NCBI RefSeq assembly: GCF_032854445.1
Contig: NC_088295.1
Span: 2,360,501 to 2,424,500 of the forward strand
Origin: Liolophura sinensis
Taxonomy: Eukaryota; Mollusca; Polyplacophora; Chitonida; Chitonidae
Length of the DNA stretch: 64,000 nucleotides
Direction of reading: 5' to 3'
Shown here: positions 21,192 through 30,111 of the stretch, piece by piece
Layout: the number at the start of each line of letters is the position of its first letter
Numbering within the stretch: position 1 is the stretch's first letter
Notes under the pieces: generated by a model
Database searches by the model: none
What the model was told of the DNA's origin: nothing
What the model saw: only the letters and a program-made list of their open reading frames with translations
Translations under genes and position numbers: made by a program

Positions 21192-21612
21192 GCTGCTCTA
21201 TATAGAAAGGGTCGCGACGTATATTCAAATGAAGATTCTTTTCTTGCGGCGCTGCACGCGGTGTAATATTTGCACCTCGTGGTATATAGCGGCTGCACCA
21301 CACGTGTAGCAACACTAGCACTATAAGGCTGCCAACGCCTAATAACGCCAGTGGCGCCCTCCAGTCGGGTGCCTTTGTAGAATCCGGTTCCTTCGGCTGT
21401 TCCTTCGTAGAATCCGGCTGTTTCTTGCTGGAATCGCCAAGCAAAGCAGCCTTTGCCTCACGAAGCTCGTCCTTAAGCTTTTCAGCCTTGGCCTTTCTCG
21501 CTGCAGCACCCGCTTGACCCGCAGCGACTGTGTGGGGATTCTTCGCAGGACCGTCATTCGTAGCTGTCACCCCCTCCACTTCCTTCGGGCCTTCCGGATT
21601 GGTTATACTCAT
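21172..21612 (-). CDS. Single-pass membrane protein of the Polinton virion cluster
   Basis: I prefer the fourth in-frame methionine (MSITNPEGPKEVEG, 21612) as start over those upstream to 21654, because the preceding 14 residues overlap the neighbouring gene. The protein has a Lys/Ala/Glu-rich helical region (AARKAKAEKLKDELREAKAA), a repeated linker with two PDSTKEQP-like units, a membrane segment (LALLGVGSLIVLVLLHVW) and a basic tail ending near RRDPFYIEQHV. No stop interrupts it. It overlaps its downstream neighbour by 20 bp, as in a compact viral operon. The function is unknown; a role in the virion is inferred from position only. Confidence 0.72.
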   Translation of the reverse strand: MSITNPEGPKEVEGVTATNDGPAKNPHTVAAGQAGAAARKAKAEKLKDELREAKAALLGDSSKKQPDSTKEQPKEPDSTKAPDWRAPLALLGVGSLIVLVLLHVWCSRYIPRGANITPRAAPQEKNLHLNIRRDPFYIEQHVYSTQ

Positions 21613-22111
21613 GTTCCTCTGGATCATCATTTCTAGGACAGCAGTGGTGTTCAAATGAGCAGTGCTCAGTAGTGGTCAGCGCCATGGTTAACGGTGCTAA
21701 GTGCTTACCATAGCAGTAGTATAGCCAGAAGTTAGCACTGCTAAGCGCCTGTTTAACAAATGGGTCGGTGGCGAGCTGTGCCATGAGCTTTGGTCGATTC
21801 TCCGGTGGGATTGGTAGGAGCCAGCTGGCTGCCCTTACATATGATCTCAAGAATATACCTCCGAGGCCGTGAACCATCCGCGCACCGAGCTTAGCCTCGT
21901 ACCGGGAGTGCAGTCTTTCAACGTCTTTGTCGCTCATGGCGTCGATCTCAGCGGCTGTTACGTCTTTTCCCAGATATCACTTGACCTGCCCACCCACCGC
22001 AAGTGGCGCCAGTCTATCCCTGAGCTGCCGTGCATGTTGACTGGGCTGTTAGATGGGCTCCTCCTCCTCCTCCTCGCCCAGAATCTCGTCTATAAGCTCG
22101 TCGATATCCAT
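21554..22111 (-). pseudogene. Conserved small Polinton protein with acidic N-terminus, two nonsense codons
   Basis: ATG at 22111 opens with MDIDELIDEILGEEEEEEP, an acidic start. The same frame meets a TAA near 22050 and a TGA near 21980, then reads on through GKDVTAAEIDAMSDKDVERL into the 127-residue frame ending at 21554. That part contains RYEAKLGARMVHGL and ANFWLYYCYGKHLAPL. The stops lie in otherwise continuous sequence, so they are recent point changes. It follows the ATPase gene and overlaps the membrane-protein gene by about 60-100 bp. Function unknown. Confidence 0.72.
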
Positions 22112-22136
22112 GATTAGTACGTAGGGGCGACTACGT

Positions 22137-22773
22137 CTAACATATAATCTTAGATGTGGCGGGCGTATCAGTCATTAGCAGGAGCTTAGAATGCGGATTG
22201 TTCTTGAGCTTCTGTCGAACCTCTGCCTTTTCGCTCTCAGCCTCGATGATGTGGTTCTCCTCCAGGCGTTCGTTGAACGAGTGCCGATCTTTGCAGTGGA
22301 ATAAAGCCACCCACCTTGTCTGCTCGCGAAAGTCTTTGAGGACGACGTTGTATTTCTGATTTAGGACCCAAACGCTTTGCTTTGCATGACGGCCCGAGAA
22401 ACCCATGCATGACAGCATTTTTTGTTTCTTCTTCTTCGCCTCCAACGCGCTACAATCATCGATGATGTATAGGGTGGGCTCCACCTCGAACAATCTGTAG
22501 AAAGCTCTCAGGCATTCGTTTAGCCGCTCGCCGGGATCAAAACAATAGACCTCAGGGTTAGACAGTATCCATACTCGTTATGCTTAACGTATCCATACGC
22601 CGGTACGCCTCGTTATGCTTAAGAGTGGGGCATAGGATCACAATGTGATGAAAGAAACCGCGGAAAGGGCCCTCAAGCAGGTCCAGCACAAAGTCTGTTT
22701 TGCCGCAGTTCGTCTGCCCACAGATCATCGCGCAGTGGGCGTCATCAATAAAGCGCGTTAACGAATCTACCAT
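22137..22773 (-). pseudogene. DNA-packaging ATPase (FtsK/A32-like), frameshifted
   Basis: The proximal frame (22558-22773) has the P-loop GQTNCGKTDFVLDLL about 18 residues in. The distal frame (22137-22493) begins near the Walker B motif LYIIDDCSA and carries CMGFSGRHAKQSVWVLNQ and FREQTRWVALFHCKDR. Between them a partial tandem duplication of the word TTAAGCATAACGAG (22574-22625) introduces a stop and a shift. Whole length is about 210 residues, fitting the Polinton packaging ATPase that drives genome entry into capsids. Its start overlaps the end of the capsid gene by 29 bp. Confidence 0.9.
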
Positions 22774-24032
22774 TCTTGATGTGAAGCATTGCGTCCATGA
22801 TCACATAGAGATATACGTTCAACACGCCGGGATCTTCTCTCTCTTTTGTCACCTGTATCGTAATCCCCTCGCTGGCGTTCTGAACGCGCCTCCCACTGCC
22901 ATGCAGCTCGTCATCGTCGCTTGGCCGAAGGTCAAGCCAGAAGGCGTGCTTGTGCGTCAAGAACTCTTCCAGGGAGACGTCTGCCAGGCCCAAGTCTTTT
23001 ACGACCCTGGCCACCTCAGGGTACCTCTTCTTAAGTGGTGAGCTGGCGAAGAACCTCTGGACCTCGCCCCATTGCTGGCACGCCCGCATGCCCTGGCTGT
23101 ACAGCTGATTGGGGATTCCTTCTATTGTGACTTCTACTTTGGTGATCTTCGGGTTGTAGAAGGATTCCGATCTCCCCCCCCCCCCACGGGGTTCTTTTAG
23201 CCCCGAACAGCATGAGGATGCCCTTCATTGCTCTCGCGGGAGTGTTCAGGTTTATGTTCCAGAGAGTATCAGACTTGTCCTTCACAAACTTTCGGTGGCG
23301 GAGGACGCGATCATACAGAATGGAGACGCCCCCGGGAAACTGGGTGCGGATCTGTCTAGAGAGCTCCTCATCGGTGACCATATCGAACTGCAGGCTGATG
23401 TTGTCGATGGTGTAAGTCGTGTCATCGTCTGTTGTCTTGATGACCCGGCTGTAATCGTTGAACGTCAGTTCGTACTCCAGTCGGTCGGCCAAGGCACTCT
23501 GGTAGAATGGCATGTGACCATCTAGAAGCTCAAAGTCTAGCGGGATGTGGAACCGGCTGCCAAAGGCGCGAGCGATGGCTTTTTCTCCAGCATCGTCGTT
23601 ACTTGCGTCCTCCGCTCCGACTCGAAGTTTAAGCATGTTTTCGCTGCCGATGCCTTGGTAGGCCGCATTCCTCTGTTCGTTTTTGGTCAGCCATAAGTGG
23701 CCGTAGCAATGAAACACATCAGAGTCGTCGATGGACATTACCTGATTCCCGCTGATTCTGATCGTGGTTTTCTTGACTACTGCGCGTCCGAGATTCCCGA
23801 CCACTGTGGCGTTCGAGTCTTCTGAATTGATCGTGATGGAGAAGGCCAAGCGCACGGTACCCGGCACAATGACGTCATTTGGGCCCAGGTTGGGGAAGCG
23901 GACCAAGAGTTGTTGATTCTGGTCGATCGTACTCGGGTTGTTGGTGACGACCAAGGACTGCCGTACACCTTTTATCCCCCGAGGCTTACGGAGTGTTCTG
24001 AAAGGGTTTAGCTTGCCTCCGTATGCGTCCAT
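22745..24032 (-). pseudogene. Probable Polinton major capsid protein, one frameshift
   Basis: The first 340 residues are open, with GGKLNPFRTLRKPRGIKGVR, VTNNPSTIDQNQQLLVRF, MSIDDSDVFHCYGHLWL, YELTFNDYSRVIK and ILYDRVLRHRKF. The remaining ~115 residues (FFASSPLKKRYPEVARV, FLTHKHAFWLDLRP, LNVYLYVIMDAMLHI) are in another frame from 23089. The break lies around the run of 14 C at 23177-23190, a typical slippage site. The total of about 430-440 residues, the position directly before the ATPase, and the beta-rich pattern fit a double jelly-roll capsid protein; the fold assignment is inference. I prefer the ATG at 24032 over 24059. It is divergent from the gene at 24077. Confidence 0.72.
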
Positions 24033-24076
24033 TGTGTGTATTGAAGGTATACCTTGCAATGTTCAATAGGAGGATT

Positions 24077-25419
24077 ATGGCAGACGTTGACTTAGATGAT
24101 CCGGTGCCCGGCGACACCCAAGAGGGCAACAACATCGACGACGAGCAGACCACTCTCCGTGCAGATGTCCAGATCGGGGTGGTTCCCGAGAAACAAACCT
24201 TGGATGAGATTCTTAAAACCAAATAGGGAAGGCTGTTAGCGACCACGGTGAATGATTATTACAATACCATGGAGAGGCTGTATCCCAGCCTTACCAAACC
24301 CAAGCGCTATTACACGGATTTTAAAATTGACGAAGAAGGGAAACTGCGACTCAATAAATACCCTGATCTGAACCTCACCAGCTTAAACACAGGTGAACCG
24401 CTAGCCCTCTCAAAAGTCGCCCCAGAGAGGAGGGGCTGATGTTGTTCGGAATAAGCTGGGCTTTGAAGACTGGACAAGAAGCAAACAGCCATCGTTGCAT
24501 AAGGCAGCAGTCGCAGCCCTGGAGACAGCGAGTTTAGAACTCGGTGCCGCGGCCGCCGAGGCAGATACCATGGAGCTGAAGGATTTATACCAAGCAGCGA
24601 AAAAGGCCGCTAATGCAGTCCACACACTGGAAACACGCTTGACGGATAGTGAAGTCGATCGGATTCTTGAAACGATTAACGACCCTCCTCTTCCCATACA
24701 AGAGATTCCCGACCCTCCTCTTCCCCTGGCTTCTGGGCCTTGACAAGGCACTGCAGACCTTGGAAGGCGAACACGCGAATAACCTCGCCATGCTGTCAAG
24801 TCTCGATAAGTACATCGCAAAAGAAAAACGGAAGTTGGGGGAGGCCCCAGATGAAGACTTGCGGAGCATGATAGAAGGTAGGATAAAGAATCTCGAGGTC
24901 GAGAGGGTGGCCCGGCTCGAAGCAGCCTCTTTAACGGGTGAAGCCCTGCGCACGCAAATACACCGCATCAAGGAGACGATCGATTGCATCCTACACAAGG
25001 ATACCACTCTGGCCGAGCGCGTCCGCACCCTCTTCCGGGAGCAGGGAATAACAGTGATCTCCATTCTCACGGCAATTGGGATGGCGATCTCGACACTGGG
25101 GCTAGCGATGAAGTTGGCGCTGACTGGCGGGTCCGGCGGGGGCATCCAGCCAACACCACATCCACCCAACGGGCGTCGTCTTAAAGAATGGGTGAAAAAG
25201 GATCTCCAGTCCCTGGCGCGCGCCCTTGGCAAGCTGGCTGGGAAGGCTGCCGCTGCGATTCCGGGTATTATTGGCAGTATCGTGTCCTGGCTACTGAACC
25301 TTCTCGGGAAAGCAGCTGGGTGGCTGGCCGATAATGTCTGGGCTCTAATCATTGCAGTAGGTGGCCTATTGCTCGTGGCTGTTCGCAATTATTTAACGCA
25401 TAGTCCACAGCAGCAGTAA
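24077..25419 (+). pseudogene. Large coiled-coil/membrane Polinton protein, three breaks
   Basis: It starts MADVDLDDPVPGDTQEGNN, acidic. The frame has a TAG at 24224, continues in frame from 24227, shifts near 24432 and again near 24735, and then runs open to 25419 (about 447 codons in all). Features are an Ala/Glu-rich helical region, DPPLPIQEI-type Pro-rich words, a coiled coil (LDKYIAKEKRKLGE; IEGRIKNLEVERVARLEAAS), a hydrophobic segment with Gly (ISILTAIGMAISTLGLAMKL), and two C-terminal hydrophobic helices (IPGIIGSIVSWLLNLL; LIIAVGGLLLVAV). A membrane-active structural protein is plausible but unproven. The first short ORF could be a gene of its own. It overlaps the convergent neighbour by 27 bp. 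Confidence 0.7.
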
Positions 25420-26701
25420 GCCGATACCAACCCCAGCGACGACGATGGCTGTCTTCTCCGCATCGTGATTCTTTTCCTTTAGTTGTTCTGCGGTGGGTGG
25501 TGGGACGCTTTCTTGTGGCTCAACGAGGGAAGGTGGTGGAACGCTTTCTTGTAGCTTAACGTGGGTAGGTGGTGGGACGCTTTCTTGCGGCTTTACGATT
25601 CCGTGGGAAGGTGCGCGCTTGTGCAAAGTGGGCGGTACTGTAGCGTTCACACCATCATTGGCGCCTAGCTTCTGGTTCTCTGTGGCCACGACGATTTTGT
25701 TGTAGTAGTTCGCCACATGGCCGATCTGCAGAAGGGGGCCATATATAGGCCTATGCCATACACAAAGTCTACAGCGCTCCCGGCATACTGTAGCACGTCC
25801 TGATAGCGTTTGATAGCAGATGGAAGGTCGATCGGAGAGGAAATAGCGTCTTCAACGTTTGCGGCAAGCTGTTTTTGCGCGTCGAAGGCTGTGCCCGTGC
25901 CTGGAATACGCGCCCTTGTTTGCGCTTGGGCGTCCACATGTATGTCCAGATGGAATCGTTTAGGCGCTCTACGCCTGGCTGCGTGAATCCTTGGGATTTG
26001 CCGGCAATGAACGACGCCCAAGCCTCCTCGGCGTCCTGCTGGATGTAGTCGACGTGGAGCGCTGTAGGCTTTCTAAAGAACGACATCCTGCTCGGATCGA
26101 AGGTCCCATCGCCAACGGGGCTGTAGCCCGTTCTCGTGATATAGTAATATGCCACTCCGAGGCCGTGATTCACCCCACTGCGCCTTCAGTCTGTGTGCTT
26201 ATCTACGCGGAATTCCCTACAAATCCTCTCATAGGCCCTCTCGTCGTGGGGGTTTTTGAATGCCGCCCAAGCTCTGTCTTGCGGCAGGGGGGCCTGGATC
26301 TCTTCCAAGATCCGCCTAACTTGGTAATACACATGGAACGTGTACAGGGCCCTTATTTGTTCGTCGGGGGCGAGAAGATGGTCTTTTACAGAGACACCGC
26401 AGCCCATGGTTGCGCACCAGACCGCGAAGTTCACTTGGTTCTGCCAGAATTGCATAGGATTGGTGTTTCAGGCCCGAACAATGTCATTGCTGGTTATCTG
26501 TGGCAGCCGGTACTTAGCCAACACATCTGTGAACTGGACTGGAAAGGCTTTCTTTTCATCGATGTATATGTCAAATCGCGTGAGCTGCTCTGCGTGGGTT
26601 TGGATACTATGAAATGCCCCGGCCTTGTAAGTGGCCTTTCTATTGAACCTGTAAGCCTCGCTGTTGATCGTAGCTAAAATGTTCATCACATTGTCTGACA
26701 T
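25393..26701 (-). pseudogene. Conserved Polinton protein with Pro-rich repeats and C-terminal anchor
   Basis: It starts MSDNVMNILATINSEAYRFN at 26701. Open pieces follow in several frames: to 26468 (ends TSNDIVRA), 26455-26186 (FWQNQVNFAVWCATMGCGVS, YYQVRRILEEIQAPLPQD), 26173-25870 (FFRKPTALHVDYIQQDAEEA), ~25870-25735, and 25716-25393. The last part has three QESVPPPT repeats and a terminal membrane segment (AIVVAGVGIGLLLLW). Breaks lie near 26468, 26186, 25870 and 25735. The intact protein would be about 435 residues. A minor virion protein is a reasonable guess from its place between other virion-type genes; I recognise no catalytic motif. Confidence 0.68.
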
Positions 26702-26726
26702 TCTAAATGGGGCACAGCACACGCTG

Positions 26727-27336
26727 CCTCATCCCCTAACAACCTCGACGGCCGCCTTAAAACCGCCCTTCGCGAGATAACATTCTACCCAGCCTGGGTG
26801 AATATCCAAACCGGAGTGGGCTTCTTGCTTGAGGGCAAACGTGTTGAAGTGCCGGCGGGCTACTACAATGTCTGTACGCTGGACATGGATATATTCCGCC
26901 CGCATGGGATTTCTCTGGGATTGAGTGAAGCCACGGGCCGCTTAGTCCTTACCCTCCCTAGAAATACCTTCATAATGCTCCAAGAGCTTGCCCCCATCTT
27001 AGGGTTCTCCGACGGGATTGTGCCCATGGGGGGACTATGGAGGGTGAAAATCTACCTAACTTGATCACACACAAAGAAGTCTTCGTGCATTTGGATAAAC
27101 TGAGCACCTCAGAAAACGTGAGAATAACCTTAGATTTCGGTGGCGGTTCAACACTACTTCAGGCCGTCGCCGTGACAGGTGAAGGGATAAACTGCGGGAA
27201 GACGGTTTCATTTCCCAACCCACAGTACAAAGCCTTGCGCGACGACTATATAACGCACTTGACCGTGGCACTTTTAGATAAAAACGGCAAGTATATTAAT
27301 GTTGGGTACTTTAGTGTTACCCTAGAAATACAATGA
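26727..27336 (+). pseudogene. Paralogue 1 of a triplicated Polinton gene, N-terminus lost
   Basis: It begins abruptly at sequence matching the middle of copy 2 (AACAACCTC near 26738 and 27568). It carries GVGFLLEGKRVEV, FRPHGISLGLSEATGRLVL, NTFIMLQELAPILGFSDG and, after a frameshift near 27040, SFPNPQYKALRDDYITHLTV. Its TGA (27334-27336) overlaps the ATG of copy 2 as ATGA. The function is unknown. It is probably beta-rich, perhaps a virion surface or capsid-associated protein; this is inference. Confidence 0.7.
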
Positions 27337-28162
27337 ATATGGAGGACCCAGCCGGTCCCAGTTCTGCGTGCCTGTCTTTAAGCGACTTGGCAGATGTGTC
27401 GGATTTCGAACTCAAAGGCCTAGATGGTGGAATCTACGCCTTCGAGTTTAAAAATGGTAAGTACATCCGCAAAAAAATTGAGTGTAAACCTACCGTTTCG
27501 AAGTTAATCACATTTAATAACTTTGAAAATGGGGAAAGTTACCGGTTGACTAAAGACCAAGCCATTAACAACCTCAACGGCTGCCTTAAAATCGCCCTTC
27601 GCAAGATATCATTGTACCCGAACATGGTGTATATCCACCCCGGAGTGGGCTTCTTGCTTGAGGGCAAACGTGTTGAAGTGCATACGGGCGCCTGCAATGT
27701 CTGTATGATGAACAATATTATATTCAGACCGCATGGGGCTTCTCTTGAAATAAATGAAGCCACGAGCCGCTTAGTCCTTACCCTCCCAGAAAATACCTTC
27801 ATAATGCTCCAAGAGCTTGCCCCCATCTTAGGGTTCTCCGACGGGATTGCGCCTATAGTGGGGGCTATAAAGGGTGAACAGATACCTAAATTTCTCACAC
27901 ACATAGAAGCCTTCGTGCATTTAAAGGAACTGAAAACCTCAGAAAACTTGAGAATAATCCAAGGTTACGGAGGCAGTTCCACACTGTCTACTTCAGACCA
28001 TCGACGTGCCTGGTGAATGGAAAGACTGCATTAAGACGGTTTCATTTCCCAACCCACTGTACAAAGCCTTGCGCGACGACTATATAACGCACTTGAACTT
28101 AACAGTTTTAGACAAAAACGGCGATCTTATATTTGTAATATGCTATCCTAGAAATACAATAA
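27333..28162 (+). pseudogene. Paralogue 2 of the triplicated gene, near complete
   Basis: ATG at 27333 or 27339 follows copy 1 with a 4-bp overlap. An N-terminal module (CLSLSDLADVSDFELKGLDG, YAFEFKNGKYIRKKIE) leads to a middle region shared with copy 1 (GVGFLLEGKRVEVHTGACNV, LPENTFIMLQELAPILGF) and a C-terminal region (VSFPNPLYKALRDDYITHLN). Frameshifts occur near 27995 and near 28130; the expected stop is the TAA at 28160. The intact length is about 275 residues. Copies 1 and 2 are closely related over about 600 bp, pointing to a tandem duplication within the element. Confidence 0.72.
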
Positions 28163-28164
28163 GT

Positions 28165-28800
28165 ATGGTGGACGCAGCCGATCCCAGGTCTGCGTGCCTG
28201 TCTTTAAGCGACTTGGCTGATGTGTCGAAGTTCGAACTTCAAGGTCAGGAAGGTAAAATCTACGACTAAAATCTAAGTGGCAAGTACATCCGCAAAAAGA
28301 TTCCGGGGCAAGCAGAACCTGCCACGTTTGCTTCCCTTCAAGATATCTCATCCTCTGTAGAGCAAGATCGCAGGTCACCGTCTGAGGTAATTGAAGAACA
28401 AAAACTCTCTTTAATTCGCTTTGAAGACCGCTTTGTTCTTGCCAGAACTCGCGACCCCGATTGGTTGATAGATGTGAAGGTGACCCCGATGACGGTCCAG
28501 GCCACTAGGGCCCTGGTGAAAAAAGTTTTCAACTCCGGAGCCTCTTTCGTGTCGTGGGTACGAACCAGCGACTGTCATATAGCTTTGGGTGGAAGACGTT
28601 ACTTCACACTATCTGCGGCGCCTGGTGTAGAGACCGTGCGTCTTACCGCGCAAACCGATTTTAAAGGCTCACTACTACGAACCCCTGGATCTATACTTAT
28701 CTTCAACCTCATTCTTGGCGTGGCCGAACAACGCCGTTGCACTTTGATTACCGGGGTTAAAATAAGGTGGCCTGCGGAGCACGATAGAAAGGATCTCTGA
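28165..28800 (+). pseudogene. Paralogue 3: shared N-terminal module, different C-terminal domain
   Basis: It starts two bases after the stop of copy 2. The first ~45 codons repeat the module of copy 2 (CLSLSDLADVSKFELQGQEG). A TAA at 28267 interrupts it, and the same frame then continues (SGKYIRKKI) into a different domain with VKVTPMTVQATRALVKKVF, SFVSWVRTSDCHIALGG, AAPGVETVRLTAQTDF and a stop at 28798-28800. The combination of a constant N-terminal tag with a variable C-terminal domain suggests attachment of different proteins to one partner; that is inference. About 210 codons in all. Confidence 0.65.
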
Positions 28801-28810
28801 CTGATGACTG

Positions 28811-28957
28811 ATGAGCTCTCTCGAGGATATACGAGTCGTCATAGGGGGCGTTGTAAATCTCGATGCAATCAATTTAGAGTGCGGTATAGGCCTTCGCCGC
28901 TTTCTTGTTAGTAGCCCCGATGACAATTTAGAGCTAACCGACGTTATTGATTCGTAG
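28811..28957 (+). CDS. Small 48-residue ORF, unknown
   Basis: It opens MSSLEDIRVVIGGVVNLDAI and ends ...LELTDVIDS with a TAG 10 bp before the next start. It fills the gap between copy 3 and the membrane-protein gene exactly, in the same direction, which is the main support. No motif was recognised. Confidence 0.45.
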   Translation: MSSLEDIRVVIGGVVNLDAINLECGIGLRRFLVSSPDDNLELTDVIDS

Positions 28958-28967
28958 GATAGACAAT

Positions 28968-29630
28968 ATGGGGCGACTGTACCCGACGATCACGGATGAA
29001 GAGCCGACGGATGACCACCCCTTGACCCCGACGGCGCCGATGGTTGAAAACCCCCCGGAGGGCGTGGTGCACTCCCATCGCCTGCAGTATATCAGCGAAA
29101 TACAGAGGCAGCTTGAATCTGAGCGAGATCTCCGCCGGGCCTTGTACAAAAAGTACCGGCGCGGTGTCTTAGCCGCCGAGGCCCTTGATTCGGCCATGCT
29201 CACGGCCTGTTTTGGACTAGGGGTTGCAGGTGTGGGACTACTCACAACAATAATTGCAGTCCCTGCTGTCTTGGCTATTGAAGCTGCGGTCATAGCTTGC
29301 GGTGTCTTAAATGCCGCAGGAAAATTCGTTAGCCGCCGACTTCACGCAAAGGTCAAGAAACATAACGATATACGGCTGTTGGCTGGGGCCAAACTTAACA
29401 GCATCCGTGCGCAGGTATCTACGGCATTATCTGATGGTGTTATTTCGGACGTAGAGTACAGGCAAGTCGTTCAGGAGCTCCAGAACTACTCTGATCTGAA
29501 GCAGGCGATACGCACTAAGTCTCGTAAGACATTCAACGCCGTAGAGATCGATGAAAGCACGAAAAAACAGCTTATAGATCGCGGTCGAAAACTAGCTCGG
29601 CAAGAGCTGGAAAACGCTGTTTCCGAATGA
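28968..29630 (+). CDS. Intact 220-aa Polinton membrane-associated protein
   Basis: The start at 28968 (MGRLYPTITDEEPTDDHPLT) is preferred over the in-frame upstream codon at 28947. The protein has an acidic Pro-rich N-terminus, a helical basic segment (YISEIQRQLESERDLRRALY), an Ala/Gly-rich hydrophobic pair (MLTACFGLGVAGVGLLTTII; VLAIEAAVIACGVLNAAGKF), then a long charged helical C-terminal region (SRRLHAKVKKHNDIRL; VEYRQVVQELQNYSDLKQAI). No break is present although neighbours are broken. The function is unknown; two hydrophobic helices suggest a membrane or lipid role. It converges on the gene at 29642 with 11 bp between stops. Confidence 0.78.
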   Translation: MGRLYPTITDEEPTDDHPLTPTAPMVENPPEGVVHSHRLQYISEIQRQLESERDLRRALYKKYRRGVLAAEALDSAMLTACFGLGVAGVGLLTTIIAVPAVLAIEAAVIACGVLNAAGKFVSRRLHAKVKKHNDIRLLAGAKLNSIRAQVSTALSDGVISDVEYRQVVQELQNYSDLKQAIRTKSRKTFNAVEIDESTKKQLIDRGRKLARQELENAVSE

Positions 29631-29641
29631 TGTTCTGGGGG

Positions 29642-29875
29642 TTAGGGTTGTTGCCTCATTAGCTCGGGCAGCAGCCGGTTTTCATAATACTGCCGAATGG
29701 GCTCGGGGTAATCCACCGAAGCGCACACGTCGTTGATGAAGAGCTTCAGCACTAGCAGCCGGCCCGCGTTGACGCGTCCGTCTTCAAACATGCTGTGGGT
29801 GACTTCTTTGTAGCCTCGCAAGTCTTGCACCGTGCCGACTAACTTCGCCCAAATAGGCTGGCTGGTCGTTTCCAT
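29642..29875 (-). CDS. Small intact 77-residue ORF beside the right terminus
   Basis: It starts METTSQPIWAKLVGTVQDLR and ends YYENRLLPELMRQQP, with LLVLKLFINDVCASVDYPEP in between. It is a single uninterrupted frame, the last gene before the right inverted repeat and oriented inward. The composition is that of a small soluble helical protein. I do not recognise the family. Survival without stops in a decayed element and its gap-filling position argue that it was a gene. Confidence 0.6.
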   Translation of the reverse strand: METTSQPIWAKLVGTVQDLRGYKEVTHSMFEDGRVNAGRLLVLKLFINDVCASVDYPEPIRQYYENRLLPELMRQQP

Positions 29876-29904
29876 CGCTGGAGATCACATGATTATTCAT
29901 TGTA

Positions 29905-30106
29905 TTCGCTGTATACCTAATAAGAAATTTCGATAGCCATCAGACCCTGCGCTGGGGGCCTCTATTTGCCAAGGGGGGGGGGGGGGGTGCCAGAACCTAT
30001 ACTACTATACTTATATCTTTTCACGAGAAGTGGCTGGGGGCCTCTATTTTGTTCTGGGGAGGGCCCCAGGGGAGGGTGTGCCAGAACTCCTATTCTGTAT
30101 ACTACT
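29905..30106. repeat. Right terminal inverted repeat of the Polinton, with an internal duplication
   Basis: 30022-30106 is the inverse of the left end. The terminal block is also present as a second, inner copy at 29951-30010 (GGGGGCCTCTATTT, a run of about 16 G, GTGCCAGAACCTATACTACT). Further in, 29918-29939 is the inverse of 15270-15292. The end of the element therefore appears partly duplicated in tandem. Confidence 0.8.
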
Positions 30107-30111
30107 GTACT
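30106..30111. repeat. Right 6-bp target-site duplication of the Polinton (TGTACT)
   Basis: TGTACT follows the terminus GTATACTAC and is followed by TGCTGGTAAATAC, the continuation of the minisatellite monomer broken at 14916. Joining the two flanks across one TGTACT gives a normal monomer. Confidence 0.75.

Larger units (their letters stand above)
14917..30106. mobile_element. Polinton/Maverick DNA element, ~15.2 kb, partly decayed
   Basis: It is identified by inverted termini (AGTAGTATAC... and ...GTATACTACT), a 6-bp target-site duplication, and the gene set: protein-primed family B polymerase, retroviral-type integrase, packaging ATPase and a probable jelly-roll capsid protein. Its sequence is visibly richer in G+C than the flanks and has long open frames, unlike the rest of the window. 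Genes lie on both strands in compact, partly overlapping clusters. The adenovirus-type cysteine protease found in many Polintons was not recognised. Numerous stops, frameshifts and two SINE-type insertions show that this copy is defective. It splits a 55-bp minisatellite. Confidence 0.95.

Noticed and set aside
23177-23190. Run of C as programmed frameshift in the capsid gene
   Set aside because: Homopolymer slippage in decay or sequencing is simpler, and many other genes in the element carry unprogrammed breaks.
24585-25388. 267-codon minus-strand frame opposite the coiled-coil gene
   Set aside because: Shadow of the plus-strand gene; its composition (Ser/Arg/Ala-rich) is that of an antisense reading and it has no domain pattern.
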